DNA of 64,000 bases, taken from the NCBI GenBank assembly GCA_964479625.1, contig CAYZMS010000002.1, positions 128,269-192,268 on the forward strand, in the 5' to 3' direction. Positions 16,626 through 25,209 of this stretch are shown in pieces; the first letter of the stretch is position 1, and each line of letters opens with the position of its first letter. The position numbers and the translations under genes were made by a program. Origin of the DNA: CAYZMS01 sp964479625. GTDB taxonomy: Bacteria > Bacteroidota > Bacteroidia > Chitinophagales > Saprospiraceae. A model generated the notes under the pieces. That model had not been told where the DNA came from, did not search any database, and worked only from the letters and a program-made list of their open reading frames with translations.

Positions 16626-18470
16626 ATGCGGGAAACAAAATTCATTCAACAGAATCAGGAGAAGTGGAAAGCTTTCGAAGAGCATCTCTCCGGTCATATA
16701 AAGGATCCCGATCAGCTGAGTGAATTTTTTGTTCAGGTTACGGATGACCTTTCTTATTCCCGCACCTTTTACTCTAACCGTTCGGTAAGAGTATACCTGA
16801 ATAGTCTTGCCCAACGGGCGTTCCTCCTTATTTACAATAGCCGACGGAAAAAACGCAATCGCTTTTTCCATTTCTGGGCTGAAGAATTACCACAACTGGC
16901 TTGGGAATCCAGGCGAGATTTTTTGTTTGCCTTTCTCACTTTTACCCTTGCTTTCCTTATCGGCATGCTATCTGCCGCAAATGACCCCGAATTTATTGAG
17001 GCGATACTCGGCCCGGGATATGTGGAAATGACCCTGGAGAACATTGAGAAAGGCGACCCAATGGGTGTGTATAAGCAATCCAATCGATTGGATATGGCTT
17101 TTGGCATCACCATTAATAATTTATGGGTTGCCTTTTTGACTTTTATAATGGGCATAATTTATTGTGTGGGAACCCTGGGCATCCTTCTTCAAAACGGCGT
17201 AATGATCGGGGCATTCCAACAGTTTTTTATCGAAAAAGGCCTTTTCTGGGAGTCGTTTCTCACTGTCTGGACACATGGTACGCTGGAGATATCCGCCATA
17301 ATTATTGCCGGAGGAGCTGGCATCACAATGGGGCGGGGCCTTGCTTTCCCGGGTACCTATTCGAGAATGCAGTCCTTCCAACGTTTGGCCCTCAGAGGTC
17401 TTCGGCTGATGTTTGGGATTGCCCCGATTATTGTTTTGGCTGGGTTTATAGAAGGTTTCCTGACACGCTATACAGAAACGCCCGACTGGTTAAGGGGCAG
17501 CTTTATTTTCGTCTGCCTGGCATTTGTTTTATTGTATTTTTTATGGTATCCCCGCATTAAGGCCAGGATAGGCTTTGAGAACAAAGCCGATGCTCCTCTT
17601 CAACCCTTACCCCCTTCGCAGGTCCATTACCATTTTATTAAACCCAATGGTATTGTTTTTGCCGACCTATTCATTCTTTTTCGTTCTGTTTGGATTAGGT
17701 TGATTCGTTTAACTGCCGGTATTAGCGCTCTGTTTTGCCTGGTAGTTTTTCTATTCTTTAAGGCAGAGGTTGTTGATCTTTTTTACTTTCCCGTTGGTTT
17801 ATTTGGCTCCCTCGGCGTTTTGGATCAGTTATTTTTTAATGAGCGCATTCCCTGGCTTCCTCTTTTTCACGGGTTACTATTGAGCATTCTTACCACTTCC
17901 GTTTTCGATCTATTAAGAATGCATAAGACTGGTGCAACATTTCGACTGAAAGATTGGATAATAGCATTTATGAAAAGCCTTCCCGTAACCGCTCTCTGGA
18001 TTTGCATTATCTGGACGAATAATTGGTATACCACCTTTATCATTGCTATGGTCGGCCTGGTTCCTGTTCTTTGGCAAGCTACTTTCCAGGTAGAGGGCAG
18101 CTCTCTTTTCCAGTCAGCACAGCGGTGTCTGGAATTTATCAAAAAAAGCTATGGCCGGATCCTTGGTTTGGGCCTTACTTTATTTCTGACAGGGATCCTG
18201 TTCTTTTCCATCGTCGATACGACCTTGCTCTGGTTCCTTCTGAATATGGTAAGCGTGGTAGTTTACCTACCTGAAAATATGGGCGTATTTAGCACCATGA
18301 TCCAGACTTTTATTACCTTATTATTACTCTATCTGGTCATTAGCATGGGGATAATAGGTGTTTTTGTTCAATATTTCACCCTCTGTGAAATCGCGGATGC
18401 TACCCATCTGCAAAAAGAAATTGCAGATATTCGAATCCAAAAGAAAATCCGGGGGATCCTGAGAGAATAA
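16626..18470 (+). CDS. stage II sporulation protein M-like multipass membrane protein
   Basis: A 614-residue integral membrane protein. The N-terminal half (about residues 1-330) matches the SpoIIM/DUF95 family: cytoplasmic helices, LFAFLTFTLAFLIGML, GITINNLWVAFLTFIMGI, LGILLQNGVMIGAF and THGTLEISAIIIAGGAG. The C-terminal half adds about six more membrane segments between residues 360 and 600. The organism is not expected to sporulate; the family occurs widely in non-spore-formers next to MoxR ATPases and DUF58 proteins. Here it is followed at 17 bases by DUF4129 and DUF4350 genes, so it is probably a subunit of the same envelope complex. The function is unknown. Confidence 0.88.
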   Translation: MRETKFIQQNQEKWKAFEEHLSGHIKDPDQLSEFFVQVTDDLSYSRTFYSNRSVRVYLNSLAQRAFLLIYNSRRKKRNRFFHFWAEELPQLAWESRRDFLFAFLTFTLAFLIGMLSAANDPEFIEAILGPGYVEMTLENIEKGDPMGVYKQSNRLDMAFGITINNLWVAFLTFIMGIIYCVGTLGILLQNGVMIGAFQQFFIEKGLFWESFLTVWTHGTLEISAIIIAGGAGITMGRGLAFPGTYSRMQSFQRLALRGLRLMFGIAPIIVLAGFIEGFLTRYTETPDWLRGSFIFVCLAFVLLYFLWYPRIKARIGFENKADAPLQPLPPSQVHYHFIKPNGIVFADLFILFRSVWIRLIRLTAGISALFCLVVFLFFKAEVVDLFYFPVGLFGSLGVLDQLFFNERIPWLPLFHGLLLSILTTSVFDLLRMHKTGATFRLKDWIIAFMKSLPVTALWICIIWTNNWYTTFIIAMVGLVPVLWQATFQVEGSSLFQSAQRCLEFIKKSYGRILGLGLTLFLTGILFFSIVDTTLLWFLLNMVSVVVYLPENMGVFSTMIQTFITLLLLYLVISMGIIGVFVQYFTLCEIADATHLQKEIADIRIQKKIRGILRE

Positions 18471-18487
18471 CTTTCAAAAAACAACCA

Positions 18488-19210
18488 ATGAGCCGGCAAG
18501 CTAGCAGGATTGGTTTAATTTTCTTTTTTATGGCCAGCCTGGTCTGGATTTCCCCGGTGCAGGGTCAAAGATTTGTGGTTTCCTCCGCTCCGTTTTTGAA
18601 TGATGCTCTTGATTCGACCTCCTTTGACCGGGATACCTGGCGCTCTTTGACCGAAGGGCTTGAATATCCTACCAAGGAGAAAAAAAAGAAGAAGGTCGAA
18701 AAACCGAATACCAAAAAAGGGAGTCCCCTTTGGGATCGCCTTTCCAACCTGGGTCCAGCCCTTACCATTGTCTTAATTATCAGCGGACTTTTTTTGCTAT
18801 CCGCCATTTTGCTACGAATTTTTGGAGAGCCTGCGAATAAAAGGATAAGCAAATCCGACCACGGGATCTCCCTGCAAGCAGTTGAAGATAACCTGGAGGA
18901 CAGCGACCTCCCTTCCATGATCCAAAAAGCTAAGCGGGCCGGTGATTATACACTTGCCTTGCGTTTTTATTATTTGAATACCCTAAAACAACTGGCTTCA
19001 AAAAATTTAATACGCTGGCAAAAGGATAAAACCAACAGGGAATATGAACACGAACTCCAGGGCAGCAGATTCGAGGATAATTTCAGCCAATTAACCAATC
19101 AGTTCGAATGGGTCTGTTATGGAGGCTTAGCCGTTACAGCCGATACTTTTCAGGAGATGGAGCCCTTTTTTCAACAATTTCTTCAAAGTATAAATCATGA
19201 GGCGGTCTAA
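18488..19210 (+). CDS. DUF4129-type membrane protein
   Basis: A 240-residue protein with a signal peptide (ending near VQGQ), an extracytoplasmic segment with a lysine-rich stretch, one membrane helix at about residues 95-117 (TIVLIISGLFLLSAILL), and a cytoplasmic C-terminal domain with DYTLALRFYYLNTLKQLA and the ending VTADTFQEMEPFFQQF that match DUF4129. The family usually sits with SpoIIM-like, DUF4350, MoxR and DUF58 genes. It overlaps the following DUF4350 gene by 14 bases, indicating translational coupling. The function is unknown; an envelope-stress or chaperone-like assembly is often proposed for such clusters. Confidence 0.82.
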   Translation: MSRQASRIGLIFFFMASLVWISPVQGQRFVVSSAPFLNDALDSTSFDRDTWRSLTEGLEYPTKEKKKKKVEKPNTKKGSPLWDRLSNLGPALTIVLIISGLFLLSAILLRIFGEPANKRISKSDHGISLQAVEDNLEDSDLPSMIQKAKRAGDYTLALRFYYLNTLKQLASKNLIRWQKDKTNREYEHELQGSRFEDNFSQLTNQFEWVCYGGLAVTADTFQEMEPFFQQFLQSINHEAV

Positions 19211-20498
19211 TCTTCTGCTTGTTATCCTTATTGCCCTTATTTTAGGAGGGCTGTTTTATGCTTTTTTTCTGAACGACCAGAAACGGGTTTCCTGGAAGCG
19301 CGATTTTCGAATGCAAAAGGAATCGCCTTACGGTACAAAGGTGATCGCCAAGTTACTGGAGGCAAAAAAGGGAGAGGATCGGTTCATCAGTTTCAAAGCA
19401 TCTCCTCTGGATTTTTTTGATTACCCCTTAGAAACCGATGCTTCCTACATTTTTATTGGCCTTTCTTTTTTCCCGGATTCTCTGGAATCCCAAAGGTTGT
19501 TGGAATTGGCGGAAGCGGGCAACTCCATATTTATCAGTGCGGAGGCATTTTCCTGGTACCTGATGGAGGACCTATATCAGTTATCCTGTGCAGATTTTGA
19601 GTGGGATAATATGGTCTACGAAGAATCCACATCGGTCAGCCTTAACCTGGAAGATCCACGCATTCGTCTTCCTGACCATTTTACTTTTGATTTTAAGACA
19701 CGGGCCGGGCCTCAGAACTATTACTGGCCCTTTTTCCATGAGTCTGTTTTCTGTGAAGGGGAGTCAAGGTTTCGGCCACTGGGTATTTCTGGTGATAGCC
19801 TCGTAAGTTTTGTACAGATCCCGTATGGCCTGGGCAATTTCTATTTACACACGGTCCCTTTAGCCTTTACAAATATCCAGTTACTGGAGGAGGAGGGTCT
19901 GGCTTATGCAGATGGCGTGTTTGCTTATTTGAATCAGGGAACCATTTATTGGGATGAATACCACAAATTGCCTCGACCGGAAAGGAGTGGCCAAGGCCCA
20001 ACCCGCCGTTTATCCGACCAAACTCCCCTCCAGTATATTTTAAGCCAGCCCCCACTTGCCTGGGCATGGTACCTTCTGCTTGCCACCGTTTTACTTTATT
20101 TCCTCCTTGGAGCCAAACGACGGCAAAGGATGATCCCCCTTCTACCCGAAAAACGCAATACCTCCCTAGAGTACATCCAAAATATCGGTCGATTATATTT
20201 TCTTCAGAATGACCACCGACAACTGGCAGGGCAACAGTTTAAGCTCTGGTTGTCTTTTGTCCGGGAACGCTACCAGGTTTCAACCCGTCACCTGAACGAC
20301 GATTTTATTCAATTACTATCTCTGCGTTCCGAGGCACCACCCCAGTTGCTGAAAGCGATCCTGCAGTTGCATCGTAATATTGAAAGCAGCTCCTTTACCT
20401 CCGAAAATACCATGATCGAGCTACACCGAAAAATAGAATCCTTCTACCAATTAACTAACCCCCACTCACCGGAGGGATCAAGGCCAATTCATCCGTAG
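19197..20498 (+). CDS. DUF4350 domain membrane protein
   Basis: A 433-residue protein with an N-terminal membrane helix (about residues 5-24), an extracytoplasmic DUF4350 domain (about 40-260) containing SYIFIGLSFFPDS, GNSIFISAEAFSWYL and GTIYWDEYHK, a second membrane helix near residue 295 (AWYLLLATVLLYFLLGA), and a cytoplasmic C-terminal helical part with NTSLEYIQNIGRLYF. It is the last gene of the SpoIIM-DUF4129-DUF4350 group. The MoxR ATPase and DUF58 genes usually found after it are absent. Its 3-prime end overlaps that of the convergent moaD-like gene by 44 bases. The function is unknown. Confidence 0.82.
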   Translation: MRRSNLLLVILIALILGGLFYAFFLNDQKRVSWKRDFRMQKESPYGTKVIAKLLEAKKGEDRFISFKASPLDFFDYPLETDASYIFIGLSFFPDSLESQRLLELAEAGNSIFISAEAFSWYLMEDLYQLSCADFEWDNMVYEESTSVSLNLEDPRIRLPDHFTFDFKTRAGPQNYYWPFFHESVFCEGESRFRPLGISGDSLVSFVQIPYGLGNFYLHTVPLAFTNIQLLEEEGLAYADGVFAYLNQGTIYWDEYHKLPRPERSGQGPTRRLSDQTPLQYILSQPPLAWAWYLLLATVLLYFLLGAKRRQRMIPLLPEKRNTSLEYIQNIGRLYFLQNDHRQLAGQQFKLWLSFVRERYQVSTRHLNDDFIQLLSLRSEAPPQLLKAILQLHRNIESSSFTSENTMIELHRKIESFYQLTNPHSPEGSRPIHP

Positions 20499-20712
20499 GG
20501 TGGATCAGGTCTTCCTCCGCAGCATATTCGCTATTCACTGCGACTGCCAGGGCATTTAAGGCCTTAAGTCTGGGGTAAGCATCTTCCAAAGCTTTTTTTA
20601 AACTGCCCGCAGTCGGTTTTTTTTCTGATAATTCAAAAGCGATCCGCGGTCCGCCAACGATTTCCCTGGCAATTCCAAAGGCCAGTACTTCGAATATTTT
20701 TTTCTCTTCCAT
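20455..20712 (-). CDS. MoaD/ThiS-like ubiquitin-fold sulfur carrier
   Basis: An 85-residue ubiquitin-like protein ending in Gly-Gly (PVSGG), the site that is adenylated and converted to a thiocarboxylate in molybdopterin synthesis. KKIFEVLAFGIAREIVGG and NALAVAVNSEYA are typical MoaD strands, and TDELALIPPVSGG is the typical tail. I chose the ATG at 20712 because MoaD proteins are about 80 residues; an earlier ATG at 20769 would add 19. No other molybdenum-cofactor gene is in the window, so this is an orphan here. It overlaps the end of DUF4350 in the opposite direction. Confidence 0.85.
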   Translation of the reverse strand: MEEKKIFEVLAFGIAREIVGGPRIAFELSEKKPTAGSLKKALEDAYPRLKALNALAVAVNSEYAAEEDLIHPTDELALIPPVSGG

Positions 20713-20844
20713 GAGTTGAATCAACGGTTTTGTACTAATAACAGCTCCTCTTTTTTTAAAGGGAAACATCCTCCAGAGAATGTTTTTGAAAGAACAAAAA
20801 CATAAAAAGTGTTAAAATTTGTTAATTTTTTTATGTGTTCAGCC

Positions 20845-20868
20845 TTTAATTTATTCGAATAAATTAAA
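20845..20868. repeat. 24-bp perfect palindrome
   Basis: A perfectly symmetrical AT-rich sequence centred on TTCGAA (halves TTTAATTTATTC and GAATAAATTAAA) lies upstream of both the moaD-like gene and the transglycosylase gene, about 126 bases before the start of the promoter at 20994. It could be an operator or a cruciform-prone element. There is no T-run to make it a terminator. Confidence 0.5.
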
Positions 20869-20993
20869 CCCGCCTTGGTTGGATGTAGATGAATTGATTA
20901 TCTCCAAAATTTTATTCCATTAAACACAAACATGGCCTCCATTTATTTGCCAGGCGTAGTGATATGGCTCATCAGGTGTTTTCAATAAAATCA

Positions 20994-21024
20994 TTGACTT
21001 TCCTTTCCAAAGGGTATAGCTTTG
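20994..21024 (+). promoter_or_regulatory. Bacteroidota-type promoter for the lytic transglycosylase
   Basis: TTGA at 20994-20997 and TAGCTTTG at 21017-21024 are separated by 19 bases. The second element matches the -7 consensus TAnnTTTG exactly, and the spacing is that of Bacteroidota primary sigma-factor promoters. Transcription would start near 21031 and give a leader of about 130 bases before the ATG at 21159. Confidence 0.5.
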
Positions 21025-21158
21025 CCTATCTGTAAATGAATCTGCAATTTATGTGATTGCAAAAACGTTATAGAATACGATTTTAGTTAATATAGAATAA
21101 TCCCATTTAATCCCAGTTGGCGCTCAGCGCCGGATATTTGATAACGAAAGTCAAATAG

Positions 21159-22292
21159 ATGAACATTCCATGGACATTAGCCGCCCTGCTGGCGCCTGTG
21201 AGCGTTAGCATGGCAACGAAAACCCCTATCCCTGAAGAAGAACAAACATCAAAAATCTCCGTCACTCATTCCTATACCTGGAACAGTCAGACGGAGCCTT
21301 TGGTGAAACATCGGGTTTCTGAATTGGACCTTCCCCTTCAGGTAGTGCCTGAAGTACTTACCATGAAACGCATAAAGCAGTATGTTACTGCTGGCAAGCC
21401 AGACATGGAACGAGTGATGGGGCGATCTCTGTTATTTTTCCCAATTTTCGAACACTATCTTGCTAAGTATGAACTGCCGGAGACTTTAAAGTACCTGGCT
21501 GTCATCGAATCCGGTCTGTATCCTGACATTCGCTCCGGAGCAGGTGCTGCTGGTTTATGGCAGTTAATGCCGGCTACTGCCCGCCATTACGGCTTAACGG
21601 TTAATAGTGTAGTTGATGAACGTTTGGACGTTCATAAATCAACGGAGGCCGCCGTACGTTTATTAAGGGACCTGCATCAGCAATTCGACGATTGGGGGGT
21701 AGTTTTGGCTGCCTACAACGGAGGCGGGGGGCGTCTGCGTCAGGCGATCCGCAATTCCGGTACTAAAAATTACTGGGCCATGCTGGATCACCTTCCAGTG
21801 GAAACCCGTCAATACGTGCCCGCTTATATTGCAGCAGCCTATACCTTTAATCACGCAGCGGATCACGGCCTGGCACCCGCCTTGGAACTTTTTCCCATGA
21901 GCGAGCTTCGGGTGATCAGCCTGAACAGAAAAGTCACTTTTTCCCAGATCAGCGCTATTACCGGAATGGAAATTACTGAGATCGAACGCCTTAATCCAGC
22001 ATACCGTAAAGGATATGTGCCAGCAAGTAAAAAAGGACATTACCTTACTTTGCCGGCTCCAGCCATCAACCTACTACGAGAAAACCAGGAGTACTCTGCC
22101 CCTGCTCCGGATAATACTGTCCCTACTTCCTATACTGTTTCCAGAGAAGATAGCCTGGAGCAAATTGCAGCAATGTTTGAACTGGACATCAATAGCATCA
22201 AACGCTGGAATGGATTGGTCACCGATCGTTTAGCTCCTAATCAGGACCTGGTGCTTCACCTCTCTCCGGACTATTTGCTCGCGCATGCCTAA
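21159..22292 (+). CDS. lytic transglycosylase with LysM repeats (MltD-like)
   Basis: A 377-residue exported enzyme that cleaves peptidoglycan between MurNAc and GlcNAc with formation of anhydro ends. A short signal peptide (about residues 1-20) precedes an SLT domain at about 90-225, with catalytic E117 in YLAVIESGLYPDIR, then GAAGLWQLMPATARHYGL and the AAYNGGGGRL motif. Two LysM-type segments follow, a divergent one at about 253-305 (VTFSQISAITGMEITEIERLNP) and a clearer one at about 325-372 (YTVSREDSLEQIAAMF). LysM modules bind glycan strands. It is expected in the periplasm, in cell-wall turnover. A promoter lies upstream and a strong terminator downstream. Confidence 0.92.
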   Translation: MNIPWTLAALLAPVSVSMATKTPIPEEEQTSKISVTHSYTWNSQTEPLVKHRVSELDLPLQVVPEVLTMKRIKQYVTAGKPDMERVMGRSLLFFPIFEHYLAKYELPETLKYLAVIESGLYPDIRSGAGAAGLWQLMPATARHYGLTVNSVVDERLDVHKSTEAAVRLLRDLHQQFDDWGVVLAAYNGGGGRLRQAIRNSGTKNYWAMLDHLPVETRQYVPAYIAAAYTFNHAADHGLAPALELFPMSELRVISLNRKVTFSQISAITGMEITEIERLNPAYRKGYVPASKKGHYLTLPAPAINLLRENQEYSAPAPDNTVPTSYTVSREDSLEQIAAMFELDINSIKRWNGLVTDRLAPNQDLVLHLSPDYLLAHA

Positions 22293-22323
22293 AAAAATTC
22301 ATTGAAGGATACTCTATAGTTAG

Positions 22324-22356
22324 AAGAAGCCGCCCAAAGGGCAGCTTCTTTTTTTT
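22324..22356 (+). terminator. intrinsic terminator after the lytic transglycosylase
   Basis: The stem AAGAAGC-C-GCCC pairs with GGGC-A-GCTTCTT around an AAA loop, with one internal mismatch, and runs into eight or more T residues. It lies 32 bases after the stop codon of the transglycosylase and separates it from punA. Confidence 0.85.
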
Positions 22357-22389
22357 CGTTTCCTGCTAAGGCTTTTCATCCGCGTGTTT

Positions 22390-22397
22390 TACTTTTG
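22390..22397 (+). promoter_or_regulatory. candidate -7 box for purine nucleoside phosphorylase
   Basis: TACTTTTG matches the Bacteroidota -7 consensus exactly and lies 14 bases upstream of the ATG, right after the preceding terminator. Transcripts would have a very short leader. No clear TTTG -33 element is found 19-21 bases upstream. Confidence 0.38.
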
Positions 22398-22411
22398 GGG
22401 AAAACTACACT

Positions 22412-23236
22412 ATGTACGATCACCTCCAGCAAGCCTTAGAATATATTCGTACACAAACCACCACTCTCCCTGAAATTGGTATAATTCTCGGGACTGGTAT
22501 TGGGGACCTGACTAGTCATATCGAAATCGAAAAGGAAATTCCTTATTCTGCAATACCGCACTTCCCCGTTTCCACTGTTAAAGGTCATGCAGGCAAACTG
22601 GTTTTCGGGAAGCTCTCCGGAAAACAGGTGGTTGCAATGTCCGGTCGATTTCATTACTACGAAGGTTACACTATGCAGGAGGTTACCTTCCCCGTTAGAA
22701 TCATGGGTTTATTAAAAATCCGATTGCTGATTATCAGCAATGCAGCTGGAAGTGTCAATCAACATATCTATGCAGGGGACCTGGTCTTTATTCGCGATCA
22801 TATTAACCTGCAGCCTGAAAACCCACTCCGAGGTCCCAATGAGGAAAGACTTGGTCTGAGGTTTCCTGACATGCTCGAAACGTACAACCGCAACCTGAAT
22901 CAAACCGCATTGGCAATTGCCCGGGATTTCCATATCAGAGCACATGAAGGTGTTTATCTTGCATTGCCCGGCCCAAATCTAGAAACACCTGCAGAGTACA
23001 ATTTCGCTCACCTGATTGGTGCCGATGTAGTTGGTATGTCCACTGTTCCCGAAGTAATTGTAGCCAGGCATATGAACCTGCCGGTTTTTGTGGCCTCAGT
23101 TGCTACTAACCGTTGCTATCCGATTCAGGACATTCGTCCAACCACGGTGGATGACGTCATTGCGGTGGCTAAACAAGCTGAACCCAGGCTTAGTAAGGTG
23201 GTGAAGGCGATAATTAAATCTTATCCTTTTAGCTAA
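22412..23236 (+). CDS. punA: purine-nucleoside phosphorylase
   Basis: A 274-residue enzyme of the trimeric PNP family that splits purine nucleosides with phosphate to the base and ribose 1-phosphate in purine salvage. Features include the phosphate-binding IGIILGTGIGDLTSHI, the GKLSGKQVVAMSGRFHYYEGY region, LIISNAAGSVN, and the base-site region NFAHLIGADVVGMSTVPEVIVARH (given here as two joined motifs). Length is typical. The gene stands alone between a terminator and the TetR gene. Confidence 0.95.
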   Translation: MYDHLQQALEYIRTQTTTLPEIGIILGTGIGDLTSHIEIEKEIPYSAIPHFPVSTVKGHAGKLVFGKLSGKQVVAMSGRFHYYEGYTMQEVTFPVRIMGLLKIRLLIISNAAGSVNQHIYAGDLVFIRDHINLQPENPLRGPNEERLGLRFPDMLETYNRNLNQTALAIARDFHIRAHEGVYLALPGPNLETPAEYNFAHLIGADVVGMSTVPEVIVARHMNLPVFVASVATNRCYPIQDIRPTTVDDVIAVAKQAEPRLSKVVKAIIKSYPFS

Positions 23237-23252
23237 ATTATTCAAATAAAAC

Positions 23253-23283
23253 TTGACAAAACCTTGTAAGATCAATAAATTGC
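23253..23283 (+). promoter_or_regulatory. possible promoter of the efflux operon
   Basis: TTGA at 23253-23256 and TAAATTGC at 23276-23283 are 19 bases apart. The -7 part matches TAnnTTTG only in part, so this rests on spacing and position 15 bases before the tetR ATG. If real, the TetR protein might bind around here, but no clean dyad operator is evident. Confidence 0.28.
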
Positions 23284-23298
23284 CCTAAAATTACCCAA

Positions 23299-23934
23299 AT
23301 GGATAACACCAATCCAAAGGAGACCAACCAACGAATTTTGGCAGCAGCCAAAAAAGTTTTTTCCTCCAAAGGGTATGCGGGTGCCAGAATGCAAGAGATT
23401 GCAGATGAGGCTGGCATAAATAAGGGGCTGATCAGCTATTACTCCTGGACGAAGGAAAAGTTATTCGATTCTATCTTTTCAGAGGCGATGGATACCTTTA
23501 TGCAACACCTGAACCACACTATCAAAAGTGATTTCCACCTTTTGAAAAAGCTCGACCTCATCGTGGATCAATATATCGACCTATTAATACAAAACCCTCA
23601 TTTACCACAGTTTATCCTTGCAGAAATACATAGTCAACCGGATAAATTCCTGGCAAGGCTAAAAAACCGAGGTAGCTTTCCGGATGTCAATAGACTAATG
23701 GTTGAAATGCAAATGGCCACTCAGACAGGCCAAATCCGAAGGGTTGACCCCTTCCAGTTATTGCTGCATGTATTATCCCTCTGCGTTTTTCCTTTTGCCT
23801 CCCGTCCCTTGATTACGGGGATAGTCGGAATTGACAATACCACCTTCTTTTTATTAATGGAGCAAAGGAAAACGGCTGTGAAGGCCTTCTTGCATCAAGC
23901 ACTTGATGTTAACCAAACGGATAAAACATCATGA
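23299..23934 (+). CDS. TetR/AcrR family transcriptional regulator
   Basis: A 211-residue regulator with an N-terminal helix-turn-helix of TetR type: TNQRILAAAKKVFSSKGYAG, MQEIADEAGINKGLISYYS and KEKLFDSIF, covering about residues 8-55, then a helical ligand-binding domain. It is the first gene of a seven-gene efflux operon and its stop overlaps the ATG of the TolC-like gene (ATGA at 23931-23934). It most likely represses the operon until a toxic ligand is bound; that is inferred from position and family. Confidence 0.92.
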   Translation: MDNTNPKETNQRILAAAKKVFSSKGYAGARMQEIADEAGINKGLISYYSWTKEKLFDSIFSEAMDTFMQHLNHTIKSDFHLLKKLDLIVDQYIDLLIQNPHLPQFILAEIHSQPDKFLARLKNRGSFPDVNRLMVEMQMATQTGQIRRVDPFQLLLHVLSLCVFPFASRPLITGIVGIDNTTFFLLMEQRKTAVKAFLHQALDVNQTDKTS

Positions 23935-25199
23935 AGATATTCCCTTTATTGTTATTATTTGCTTTCTCTGCCCCATGGGTTTTCGCTCAGGGCGATAGCC
24001 TAAGTCTGGAATTTTGCCAGGAAAGAACCAAAATGACCGATCCCACCCAGGATCAAAAAGCCTTACTTGCAGCCGACTATCTGCTTCAAGTAGAACAACT
24101 GGACCTGAGTCGTAATCCCGGGCTACTATGGAATGCAAGAGCCTCTTATCAGTCGGATGTTTTCACTTTGCCTTTTGAAAACCCTTTGATCGAAATCCCC
24201 GAAATCCCGAAGGAAAATTTTCAAACCAGCCTGGAAGCCAATTGGACCATCTGGGACGGCGGTGTCAAACAGGCACGCTCAGACCTGGCTCAACGAAAAT
24301 TAGCCCAACAACAGCAGGAAATAGAAACCCAGCTCTACCGACTGGAGCAACGCGTAAATGAGTTATTCTTTGGAATAGCTCTTAGCCGCCAACAACGCCT
24401 AATTCTCGAAACGACCAGGGAAGATATCAGCACCCGAATTAAAACCCTGGAAGCAGCCACCCGTATCGGGGTCTTGCTTCCCAGTGAAGTCAAACGCCTA
24501 AAAATCCGCCTTCTGGAACTAGAGTCTACGATAGAAGAAGCAAAAGAAAGGGAGTCCTATGCCCTGCTAACGCTGGCCGGATTGATGGATACTATTCTTC
24601 CTCCGAACCAACCATTAAAACTTCCCAAGGAAGTAGTAGACTTAAACCAGCGTCCGGTTTCCAGACCAGAACTGGAACAGTTTACCCTTAACAAAGAAGT
24701 GTTACTTAGTCAGGATGAGCTTATCACTGCCGGCAGGCAGCCTAAAATTGGCCTTTTTGCCCAGGCCGGCTTTGGTTACCCTAACCCCCTTAATGTTTTC
24801 GACACCGATCTTAGCCCCTTTGCCCTTGGAGGAATACAGGCGAGCTGGTTTATCACAGATTGGGGAGCAAGCAAACGGCAACGAGAACAACTCAACGCAC
24901 AGGCTCAAATGATCGCCAAACAAGAAGAAGTGTTCTTAAGGAATATTGACCTGCAAGAAGCTGAGTACGAGGGTAAACAGAACATCCTTAGAGAACAGAT
25001 CGAACGTCAAAAGGAGATTTTGACCCTACAGGACACCATCCTGGAGGAAAGTAAGGTTCGTCTCGACCAAGGTGTTATCACGGCCACAGACTACCTTGGC
25101 GACCTGAATACCCGGCTACAAACAGCGCTTCAGTTAGAAGTTCTGCGCATCCAGATCCTACAGGAACAGGCCCGCTATCGAACTATACTCGGCTTATAA
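23931..25199 (+). CDS. TolC-like outer membrane efflux protein
   Basis: A 422-residue outer-membrane channel protein of the OEP family. A signal peptide (LLLLFAFSAPWVFAQ) is followed by two repeats of long helices and beta strands: FQTSLEANWTIWDGG and GGIQASWFITDWGASKRQRE mark the two barrel-strand regions, and the intervening helices are rich in Gln, Glu and Leu. It would form a trimeric tunnel that joins the periplasmic adaptor and inner-membrane ABC pump encoded next. It is somewhat shorter than E. coli TolC, as many Bacteroidota homologues are. Confidence 0.92.
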   Translation: MKIFPLLLLFAFSAPWVFAQGDSLSLEFCQERTKMTDPTQDQKALLAADYLLQVEQLDLSRNPGLLWNARASYQSDVFTLPFENPLIEIPEIPKENFQTSLEANWTIWDGGVKQARSDLAQRKLAQQQQEIETQLYRLEQRVNELFFGIALSRQQRLILETTREDISTRIKTLEAATRIGVLLPSEVKRLKIRLLELESTIEEAKERESYALLTLAGLMDTILPPNQPLKLPKEVVDLNQRPVSRPELEQFTLNKEVLLSQDELITAGRQPKIGLFAQAGFGYPNPLNVFDTDLSPFALGGIQASWFITDWGASKRQREQLNAQAQMIAKQEEVFLRNIDLQEAEYEGKQNILREQIERQKEILTLQDTILEESKVRLDQGVITATDYLGDLNTRLQTALQLEVLRIQILQEQARYRTILGL

Positions 25200-25209
25200 A
25201 TCCACCAAT

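Larger units (their letters stand above)
20713..21158. other. AT-rich divergent intergenic region with inverted repeats
   Basis: A 446-bp stretch between the moaD-like gene and the lytic transglycosylase. It contains an inverted repeat, ACATAAAAA at 20800-20808 with TTTTTATGT at 20828-20836, a 24-bp perfect palindrome at 20845-20868, and a good Bacteroidota promoter at 20994-21024. I see no gene in it apart from a possible 19-codon upstream extension of the moaD-like frame. Confidence 0.6.
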
